Of a stretch of DNA of 29,287 nucleotides, positions 23,544-29,287 are shown piece after piece. Within the stretch, counting starts at the first letter, position 1; every line of letters begins with the position of its first letter. The DNA is from an uncultured Acidaminococcus sp. (GTDB lineage Bacteria; Bacillota; Negativicutes; Acidaminococcales; Acidaminococcaceae): positions 1-29,287 of the forward strand of contig UPXT01000020.1 of assembly GCA_900538365.1 (NCBI GenBank). The letters run 5' to 3'. Made by a program: the position numbers and the translations under genes. The notes under the pieces were generated by a model, which worked only from the letters and a program-made list of their open reading frames with translations, did no database searches and was not told the DNA's origin.

Positions 23544-24341
23544 TTACTCCTTTCGGGGATTATGGAGGCTCTTCATCTGCAAAAGCTGGCTTACGACCAC
23601 AAGGGAAACCGTGACCAGCATCATACAGGTGGAAAGGGCGTTGATCTGCGGGGAAATGCCCCGTTTAACCATGGCATAGATGTAAAGGGGCAGGGTCGTC
23701 GAATCAGGGCCTGCCACAAAGAAGCTGATGACAAAGTCATCAATGGAAAGAGTAAAGGCCATGAGGGCCCCGGCGATGATTCCCGGCGCAATCATGGGAA
23801 GTGTCACATAGCGGAAGGTCTGCAGCGGTGTGGCATAAAGGTCGCTTGCAGCTTCTTCGATATCCTGACGGCTTCCTTCCAGACGGGCCCCGACGGTGAT
23901 GATGACAAAGGACAGGCAGAAGGTGATGTGCGCCACGATCAGGGACGGTTTCCCGAGGGAAAGACCGAGCTGGGAAAAAAGGATCAAAAGCGACAGCCCC
24001 ATGACGATTTCCGGGATGAGGATCGGAAGATAGAGCAGACTGTTGAGAACGGTTTTCGAACGATATTGATAGCGATGGAGGGCAATGGCAGCGAGGGTTC
24101 CCATGATCGTTGCCACGACTGTTGTAATGGAAGCGATGAGCAGGGAATTGGTTAGGGCCTCAAGGACGCGGTCGTTACTAAGCAGGGACGCATACCATTT
24201 GAGCGTGAAGCCGGCCCAGACAGCATTGATGCGGGAATCGTTGAAGGAATAGAGGGTAAGGATGACAAGCGGCAGATACAAAAAGGCCAGGATGGCCAAA
24301 GTGTAGGCCACAAGGGTCGTACTACGCCAGGTTTTTTGCAT
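23544..24341 (-). CDS. potC: Spermidine/putrescine ABC transporter permease PotC
   Basis: A 265-residue inner-membrane permease with six predicted membrane segments. The ABC permease EAA loop is visible as EEAASDLYATPLQTFRYVTLPMIAPGI at about residues 162-188, where it would contact PotA. FTLSIDDFVISFFVAGP after it is typical of PotC. AAAGGAGG lies eight bases before the ATG. Its first 20 bases overlap the end of potB, a sign of coupled translation. It forms a heterodimeric channel with PotB. Confidence 0.95.
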   Translation of the reverse strand: MQKTWRSTTLVAYTLAILAFLYLPLVILTLYSFNDSRINAVWAGFTLKWYASLLSNDRVLEALTNSLLIASITTVVATIMGTLAAIALHRYQYRSKTVLNSLLYLPILIPEIVMGLSLLILFSQLGLSLGKPSLIVAHITFCLSFVIITVGARLEGSRQDIEEAASDLYATPLQTFRYVTLPMIAPGIIAGALMAFTLSIDDFVISFFVAGPDSTTLPLYIYAMVKRGISPQINALSTCMMLVTVSLVVVSQLLQMKSLHNPRKE

Positions 24342-25182
24342 GTTGGGCGCCTCCTTTCTGGGCCTGGAGGGCCTTGTAGTACAAAAGAATCATCACAAGG
24401 GCCAAAAGAGCCAGGATGATTGAAAGGGCACTGCCAAAGGGCCAGTCGCGTGCGGCAAGGAACTGGTTCTGGATGATATTGCCTATGAGCGCGCTTTTGG
24501 CGCCGCCCATGATGTCCGGAACGACGAACATGCCCAGCGAAGAAATAAAGACGAGGATGGAACCGGCAGCTACACCGGGCATAGTAAGGGGCAGGGTTAC
24601 CTTGCGGAAGGCTACGCTGGGCGAGGCACCAAGATCGCTGGCTGCCTCAAGGAGCCGCTTATCCATTTGTTCCAGGGAAACATAGATGGGAAGCACCATG
24701 AACGGAAGCAGGGCGTAGACCATGCCCAGAAGGACGGCTGCGTCATTATAGAGCAGGGTCAGGGGCTTTTCGATGAATCCCATGTGCAGGAGGAACGTAT
24801 TGACAAGTCCTTGGGAGCGCAGGATGATGACCCACGCAAAGGAGCGGATCAGGAAGTTGATCCAAAAGGGAATCATGACGAGGATGATGCCCGCCTGCTG
24901 CCATTTTTTGGGCAGGATCATGGCAATGGTATAGGCTACGGGATAGCCCATAGCAAAAGTAAGGAGCGTTGTCACAAATGCCGTGACGAGGGTCGATGCA
25001 AAAATCGTCAGGTACAGGGGCTCAAAAAAGCGGGTGTAGTTTGCAAGGGTCCAGTTAAAGACGACTTGCCCGTAGGCGGTACGGGATGCAAAGGACACGA
25101 CCACGACGATAAGGAGGGGCAGGGCAAAAAAGAGGGTCAGCCATCCCATGGCCGGGACGACAAGGAGCTTTCCCCGCTTCAT
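24322..25182 (-). CDS. potB: Spermidine/putrescine ABC transporter permease PotB
   Basis: A 286-residue inner-membrane permease with six predicted membrane segments. The EAA loop is LLEAASDLGASPSVAFRKVTLPLTMPGV. FWINFLIRSFAWVIILRSQGLVN is a common PotB signature. The frame is open to 25245, but the ATG at 25182 overlaps the potA stop (ATGA) and has AAAGGTG just upstream. It gives a proper N-terminus, so the extra 21 residues upstream are not used. Partner of PotC. Confidence 0.95.
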   Translation of the reverse strand: MKRGKLLVVPAMGWLTLFFALPLLIVVVVSFASRTAYGQVVFNWTLANYTRFFEPLYLTIFASTLVTAFVTTLLTFAMGYPVAYTIAMILPKKWQQAGIILVMIPFWINFLIRSFAWVIILRSQGLVNTFLLHMGFIEKPLTLLYNDAAVLLGMVYALLPFMVLPIYVSLEQMDKRLLEAASDLGASPSVAFRKVTLPLTMPGVAAGSILVFISSLGMFVVPDIMGGAKSALIGNIIQNQFLAARDWPFGSALSIILALLALVMILLYYKALQAQKGGAQHAKNLA

Positions 25183-26186
25183 TTTGTCACCTTTACGGCT
25201 TCTTCGGCGTTCCATCTGATGCCAACGCGGTCGTCCGCCTTCCACCGTTTCTTGTCATCATAGTATTGGTAGGCTGTCACCATCTGGTTGGTGTTGTCCA
25301 GCCGGATAAAGACCTTATCAAAAGTCCCTGTAAAAAGCAGTTCCACAACGGACCCATAATAGAAAGGTTCCTTGGGCGTTCCTTCAAGGGCCTCGCTTTC
25401 TTTGGAGACCTCGATAAACTGGGGCCTTACAGCAAGGACGTGGTCCTCATCGCCTTCGATATCAAAGAAGTTGTTTTCCCCAATAAAACCCGCGGCAAAT
25501 TGGCTCTTAGGATATTGATAGATGGCTGCGGGTGGGTCGTCCTGCTCGATGCGCCCGTCCTTTACGATGATGACCCGATCGCTCATGGTGAGGGCTTCTT
25601 CCTGATCGTGGGTGACATAGATGAAAGTGATGCCGAGCCCGCGCTGGAGATTTTTCAGCTCAAACTGCATCTTTTTGCGCAGTTTATAGTCAAGGGCACC
25701 CAGCGGTTCGTCCAGCAGGAGCACCTTGGGGTTATTGACAACAGCCCTGGCAATGGCCACGCGCTGCTGCTGTCCGCCGCTCATCTGCTGCGGTTTGCGG
25801 TAGCGGAGGTTTTCCAGCTGTGTGAGGTAGAGCACTTGCTCGATGCGCTTATCCTGTTCCTCCTTGGGAACCTTTTTCATCATGAGGCCAAAGCGAATAT
25901 TATCTTCGACTGTCATGTGCGGGAAGAGGGCATAGTGCTGGAACACCATGTTGACATTCCGTTTGTAAGGCGCAAGGGAGGTCACGTCCTCGTCATCCAA
26001 ATAAATATGACCAGTCGTTGGATGTTCGAGACCGGCAATCATGCGGAGGATGGTCGTCTTGCCGCAGCCCGAAGGGCCGAGGAGGGTGACAAATTCTCCG
26101 TCGCCAATGGTAAGGTCCAAGGTAGGGATAATGGTATTTTCTTCAAATTCCTTGGTAATGCCTACCAGTCGGATCATCTCTTTCAT
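25179..26186 (-). CDS. potA: Spermidine/putrescine ABC transporter, ATP-binding protein
   Basis: A 335-residue ABC ATPase. Walker A is GPSGCGKTT, the signature is MSGGQQQRVAIARA, and Walker B is VLLLDEPLGALD. The switch His lies in YVTHDQEEALTMSDR. The C-terminal third (about residues 240-335) fits the TOBE regulatory domain of PotA-type ATPases. It drives polyamine import through PotBC. First gene of the operon. The ATG at 26186 or the one three codons later (MIRLVGITKEF) could be the true start; neither has an ideally spaced Shine-Dalgarno site. Promoter and leader hairpin lie upstream. Confidence 0.95.
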   Translation of the reverse strand: MKEMIRLVGITKEFEENTIIPTLDLTIGDGEFVTLLGPSGCGKTTILRMIAGLEHPTTGHIYLDDEDVTSLAPYKRNVNMVFQHYALFPHMTVEDNIRFGLMMKKVPKEEQDKRIEQVLYLTQLENLRYRKPQQMSGGQQQRVAIARAVVNNPKVLLLDEPLGALDYKLRKKMQFELKNLQRGLGITFIYVTHDQEEALTMSDRVIIVKDGRIEQDDPPAAIYQYPKSQFAAGFIGENNFFDIEGDEDHVLAVRPQFIEVSKESEALEGTPKEPFYYGSVVELLFTGTFDKVFIRLDNTNQMVTAYQYYDDKKRWKADDRVGIRWNAEEAVKVTK

Positions 26187-26235
26187 CTTTGTTGTGTCAC
26201 AACCTTTCTCTATCAGTGAATTTTCGCAAGAAAAG

Positions 26236-26259
26236 CGCTGATTTGGTTAAAAATCAGCG
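26236..26259 (-). other. Leader hairpin upstream of potA
   Basis: CGCTGATTT (26236-26244) and AAATCAGCG (26251-26259) are exact complements with a 6-base loop. On the minus strand the stem is followed by CTTTTCTT, so it could act as a weak terminator or attenuator about 50 bases before potA. It could also be an operator near the promoter. Confidence 0.6.
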
Positions 26260-26288
26260 GCCATGCAAATTTTTAAGGATGTCCTACC

Positions 26289-26317
26289 ATTATATAGCAT
26301 AGGGGGCATTTGTACAA
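26289..26317 (-). promoter_or_regulatory. Predicted promoter of the pot operon
   Basis: On the minus strand a perfect TATAAT (26294 to 26289) with TTGTAC (26317 to 26312) 17 bases upstream. The start point would be near 26282, giving a leader of about 96 bases. Confidence 0.6.
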
Positions 26318-26503
26318 AGTTTTTTACGGAAAAAAGGGTAATTTTTGAAAAAGAAGTGGAAAAGGATGGCTTTTTTGCAAAAAAGACGATGAAGCCCCTA
26401 AAAATGCCCCCAGAGGGAATGAGAAAAGGGTATAATAGGAGCAACAAAGAAATTGACCCCACAAAGGCGGGCACCTGCCAGAAAGCAGGGGAAAGGAGCA
26501 GCC

Positions 26504-27727
26504 ATGACGGCACTTGAAAGCTTGGGACTCCCCCGAGATCTAATCGAATTTATCTTTGAAGCCGCCCATATCCAGCGCTGGAACGACCATATCCGGCCCC
26601 AGGGCTTTACGGAACTGGATAAGCAGGCCCATAAAATGATGATCATGTACGTTCTTGCCCGCTGTGAAGAGCAGGATCATGGGGCACGTCTTGATTGGGA
26701 AGTCCTTGTCGAAGGCGGTATCTTTGAATTTTTGCACCGCGTCGAACTGACGGACATCAAACCGCCCATCTACCATGAACTCATGCGTGAAAAGGGACCT
26801 CTTCTCAATAAATGGGTTTATCGGGAATTGGAGCAGCGCATTCCTTCCTTAAAGGACAGCCGCTTCATGGAAAAAATGCGCCATTATTTTGATGAAAAGG
26901 ACCATGGCCTTGAAAAGCAGATCCTCCGCGCCGCTCACTATCTTGCTACAGAATGGGAGTTTCGCATCATCTATCACATGAACGAAGGCATCTTTGGGGT
27001 TGAAGAAATCAAGAGCACCATCCGGGATGAACTGGAAGAGCATTATAATCTTGCCGGTGTCCAGAAGATTGCCATGGAAGGAAAGACCCGCAAATTCGTT
27101 GACCTCATAGGCAAGCTGCGTTTTCAAAAGCGCTGGAGCCAGTCGCCCCGTGTACCCGAAACTTCTGTCATGGGACATGTGCTGGTGGTGGCCATCATGG
27201 GCTACTTCTGTGCCCGCAAGATGGGGGCCTGCCGCGGCCGCGTCGTCAATGATTTTTTGGGGGGACTTTGGCATGACCTGCCCGAAGTCCTTACGCGGGA
27301 CATCATTTCGCCAATCAAGCGGTCTATCGAAGGCCTTGATGACCTGATCAAGGAAATCGAAAACCGGCAGATGAAGGAAATCCTTCTGCCCCTTCTGCCT
27401 GACAGCTGGCATGGCGACATCATGAACTTCACCATGCATGAATTCCAGAACCGGATCCGCAAAGAGGGAAGCGTGGTGCTTCTTACGGGGGATATTCCCG
27501 AGGCCTACAATAAAGACGGCTATGAACCCATTGACGGGGCCATGCTCAAGGGCTGCGATCACCTGGCAGCCTTTATGGAAGCGTTTTTGAGTATCCAGTG
27601 CGGCATCACCTCGAGTCATTTAGCCGGCGTCATCAAGGCCCTGCCCAAGCAGTACGAGGGAAAAATTATTGCTGGCATTCCTTTTGGCAAGGTCTATGAA
27701 CAATTTACAAATACAATAGAAAGCTAG
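26504..27727 (+). CDS. HD-domain phosphohydrolase, YfbR-like
   Basis: A 407-residue soluble protein. It has an N-terminal IQRWNDHIRPQGFTELDKQAHKM pattern, a His at residue 225 (TSVMGHVLVVA) and the metal-binding HD pair at 257-258 in LWHDLPEVLTRDIISPIK. A later Asp (LKGCDHLAAFMEA) completes an H...HD...D set. HD proteins with HDxPE resemble YfbR-type nucleotidases, which dephosphorylate nucleotides, but this one is about twice that length. The frame opens at 26453; the ATG at 26504 follows AAAGGAG and is preferred. A TATAAT at 26431-26436 may be its -10, without a clear -35. The stop codon lies inside the terminator stem. Substrate unknown. Confidence 0.82.
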   Translation: MTALESLGLPRDLIEFIFEAAHIQRWNDHIRPQGFTELDKQAHKMMIMYVLARCEEQDHGARLDWEVLVEGGIFEFLHRVELTDIKPPIYHELMREKGPLLNKWVYRELEQRIPSLKDSRFMEKMRHYFDEKDHGLEKQILRAAHYLATEWEFRIIYHMNEGIFGVEEIKSTIRDELEEHYNLAGVQKIAMEGKTRKFVDLIGKLRFQKRWSQSPRVPETSVMGHVLVVAIMGYFCARKMGACRGRVVNDFLGGLWHDLPEVLTRDIISPIKRSIEGLDDLIKEIENRQMKEILLPLLPDSWHGDIMNFTMHEFQNRIRKEGSVVLLTGDIPEAYNKDGYEPIDGAMLKGCDHLAAFMEAFLSIQCGITSSHLAGVIKALPKQYEGKIIAGIPFGKVYEQFTNTIES

Positions 27728-27746
27728 GCCCTGCCTAGCTTTTTTA
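27721..27746 (+). terminator. Intrinsic terminator overlapping the HD gene stop
   Basis: AAGCTAGGC (27721-27729) pairs with GCCTAGCTT (27733-27741) around CCT, followed by more T. The TAG stop at 27725-27727 is part of the stem. Confidence 0.92.
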
Positions 27747-27761
27747 GTGTAGAAAAACAAA

Positions 27762-27771
27762 TTGTATACAA
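27762..27771. promoter_or_regulatory. Palindrome TTGTATACAA upstream of gdhA
   Basis: A perfect 10-base palindrome 37 bases upstream of the gdhA -10. GntR-family regulators often bind sites of the TTGTATACAA type, so it is a candidate operator. No such regulator is encoded in the window. Confidence 0.4.
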
Positions 27772-27804
27772 AATACAAAAAAATACTCTGTCAACTCTGA
27801 ATTG

Positions 27805-27813
27805 TGCTATAAT
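27805..27813 (+). promoter_or_regulatory. Extended -10 promoter of gdhA
   Basis: TGCTATAAT gives a perfect -10 at 27808-27813 with the TG extension. No good -35 is seen at 16-18 bases, as often with extended -10 promoters. The start would be near 27820, leaving a 41-base leader. Confidence 0.65.
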
Positions 27814-27860
27814 GAGCTCGTAAGGGTTCATTAGATACTATTTTTTAGGAGGCGCTACAA

Positions 27861-29099
27861 ATGAGTTTATTTGAAATGGCACAAATCCCTATGGCTGAAG
27901 CTTCCAAGCTGATCAACTTGGATCCCAACATCGAAAAGATCATCTCCAACCCGGAACGCACGGTTGAAGTCAGCATTCCTGTAAAGATGGATGATGGCCA
28001 CGTTGAAGTATTCACCGGCTATCGTTCCTGCAACAGCACGGTGCTTGGCCCGGGCAAAGGCGGCGTTCGTTTCCATCAGAACGTTTCTATGGATGAAGTA
28101 AAAACGTTGGGCTTCTGGATGACCACGAAATGCGCAATTGCTGGTCTGCCTTATGGCGGCGGCAAAGGCGGCGTCATTGTTGATCCCCGCAAGCTCTCCA
28201 AAGGCGAACTCGAAAGACTGACCCGTGGCTACATCGACAAGATTGCCCCGGTTATCGGCGAAAAGATGGATATTCCTGCTCCTGACGTTAACACCAACGC
28301 TCAGATCATGGCTTGGATGACCGATGAATTCTCCATCATCAAAGGCCAGTTCGAACCGGGTGTTATCACTGGTAAAGCTGTTTGCATGGGCGGCTCCCTT
28401 GGCCGTACCTCCGCTACCGGCCGTGGCGTTATCACCGCTACGCTGGAACTCCTGAAACGCCACAACATCAAACCGGAAGATGCAACCATCGCTATCCAGG
28501 GCTTCGGCAACGTTGGTTCTTGGACTGCTAAATGCGCAGCCGACAAAGGCCTGAAGATTGTTGCCCTGTCCGATATCTCCGGCGGTATCTATGATGCCAA
28601 CGGTCTTGATCCGTACAAAGTTGAAGAATATGCAAAGGCTCATGACGGCCTGATCAAAGGCTATCCTGGTGCTACCGCTATCAGCGGCGACGAAGTTCTT
28701 CTCCAGGATGTTGATGTTCTGATTCCGGCTGCTCTGGAACTCCAGATCACTGAAAAGAACGCTGACAAGATCAAAGCAAAAATGATCGTCGAAGCTGCTA
28801 ACGGCCCGACCGATGATAAAGCTGATGTTATCCTCCATAAGAGAGGCATCGAAGTTGTTCCTGACGTTCTCGCTAACGGCGGCGGCGTAACTGTTTCCTA
28901 CTTCGAATGGGTACAGAACCTCTACAGATATTTCTGGACCGAAGAAGAAGTTGTCGACAGACAGGAACAGATGATGGTCAAAGCTTTCGCAAACGTTTAC
29001 GATGCTGCTAAGAAGTACAACACCACCATGCGTGTAGGTGCTTACATCGTAGCTATCGGCACGATTGCTGAAGCCCTCAAACTGAGAAAAGGCCTTTAA
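27861..29099 (+). CDS. gdhA: Glutamate dehydrogenase (NAD-type, Glu/Leu/Phe/Val family)
   Basis: A 412-residue cytoplasmic enzyme for the reversible oxidative deamination of glutamate to 2-oxoglutarate. The active-site stretch GLPYGGGKGG has the catalytic Lys102; KGGVRFHQNVS and Lys90 belong to the substrate pocket. The dinucleotide-binding GFGNVGS is at residues 214-220. AGGAGG lies before the ATG. In glutamate-fermenting Negativicutes this enzyme starts the hydroxyglutarate pathway. The length and sequence fit the hexameric NAD-linked class, but cofactor choice was not tested. Codon use is extremely biased, implying very high expression, and the antisense strand holds a long spurious open frame as a result. 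Single-gene unit with its own promoter and terminator. Confidence 0.96.
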   Translation: MSLFEMAQIPMAEASKLINLDPNIEKIISNPERTVEVSIPVKMDDGHVEVFTGYRSCNSTVLGPGKGGVRFHQNVSMDEVKTLGFWMTTKCAIAGLPYGGGKGGVIVDPRKLSKGELERLTRGYIDKIAPVIGEKMDIPAPDVNTNAQIMAWMTDEFSIIKGQFEPGVITGKAVCMGGSLGRTSATGRGVITATLELLKRHNIKPEDATIAIQGFGNVGSWTAKCAADKGLKIVALSDISGGIYDANGLDPYKVEEYAKAHDGLIKGYPGATAISGDEVLLQDVDVLIPAALELQITEKNADKIKAKMIVEAANGPTDDKADVILHKRGIEVVPDVLANGGGVTVSYFEWVQNLYRYFWTEEEVVDRQEQMMVKAFANVYDAAKKYNTTMRVGAYIVAIGTIAEALKLRKGL

Positions 29100-29119
29100 T
29101 CTAAGAACCCACAACGGTT

Positions 29120-29136
29120 CGTGTTTGTGAAACACG
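29120..29136 (+). other. Small hairpin in the gdhA 3' untranslated region
   Basis: CGTGTTT (29120-29126) pairs with AAACACG (29130-29136) around GTG. It precedes the main terminator and may shield the mRNA end from 3' exonucleases. Confidence 0.55.
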
Positions 29137-29141
29137 ATAAC

Positions 29142-29178
29142 AAAAGAGGCGCCACTTCGGTGGCGCCTCTTTTATTTT
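29142..29178 (+). terminator. Strong intrinsic terminator of gdhA
   Basis: AAAAGAGGCGCCAC (29142-29155) pairs perfectly with GTGGCGCCTCTTTT (29160-29173) around a stable TTCG tetraloop, and TATTTTG follows. Fourteen pairs make it the strongest terminator in the window. Confidence 0.95.
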
Positions 29179-29287
29179 GTGTGGCGGCAGAAGATTCCTT
29201 CCCCTTAGAGGGGAGGGGGTCACGGAAATTTCTCGGTTCTTTGTCAAATTTTGGGGTGCTAAAGTATCTATGCACTCCTGGAGAGGA
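29179..29287. other. Non-coding end of the window
   Basis: About 110 bases with no gene. CCCCTTAGAGGGG near 29205 is a small inverted repeat. The window ends before any following feature can be judged. Confidence 0.4.

Noticed and set aside
22617..24155. 512-residue open frame opposite potD and potC
   Set aside because: Spans two well-supported genes on the other strand, with low-complexity composition and no domain.
27867..29135. 422-residue open frame opposite gdhA
   Set aside because: Mirror of an extremely codon-biased gene. No start signals and no family.

Overview
The window reads as chromosomal DNA of an anaerobic, amino-acid-fermenting Firmicute of the class Negativicutes, most likely Acidaminococcus or a close relative. 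This is inferred from the gene content: a heavily expressed glutamate dehydrogenase, a citrate lyase cluster with a fused CitX-CitG maturation protein, a CitMHS citrate carrier, Firmicute-style Shine-Dalgarno sites (AAGGAGG) and a T-box valS leader. No IS element, phage gene, CRISPR array, rRNA or tRNA was seen. The genes look intact and the region looks like core chromosome.

Layout. (1) 1-4444, plus strand: a radical SAM protein of unknown substrate, a tartrate/D-malate dehydrogenase family enzyme, a strong terminator, then a chorismate mutase-ACT protein whose stop overlaps the start of a DASS/SLC13-type anion carrier. (2) A convergent small membrane protein (4508-4891, minus). (3) 5222-7095, plus: four tandem single-domain universal stress proteins. 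(4) 7154-12726, plus: valS behind a valine T-box, folC, and an O-antigen-ligase-like membrane protein overlapping folC by 4 bases. (5) 12922-20317, a citrate module: citD-citE-citF on the minus strand, diverging from a LysR-type regulator that overlaps a citX-citG fusion, then a CitMHS carrier after a 543-base gap. (6) 20318-20753, a non-coding stretch full of direct repeats and nested inverted repeats. (7) 20754-22310, minus: an NCS1-type permease and an 80-residue unknown protein. (8) 22482-26186, minus: potA-potB-potC-potD polyamine ABC uptake operon. (9) 26504-29099, plus: an HD-domain protein and gdhA, each closed by a strong terminator.

The citrate genes make a coherent unit. CitMHS would import citrate with metal ions. 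CitDEF would cleave it to acetate and oxaloacetate. CitX and CitG, as one protein, would make and attach the phosphoribosyl-dephospho-CoA group of CitD. The LysR protein is the obvious regulator. The ligase CitC and an oxaloacetate decarboxylase are not in the window. Two intergenic regions of this module share the same dyad, ATAAG-N6-CTTAT, one inside the interlocked citD/lysR promoters and one upstream of the carrier gene. It is the best candidate operator here.

The most interesting unexplained items are that shared operator, a promoter-hairpin-terminator arrangement in the lysR leader (a possible attenuator or small RNA), and the structured non-coding region at about 20337-20750. I did not find a clearly new multi-gene system. 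All calls are from reading the sequence without searches.
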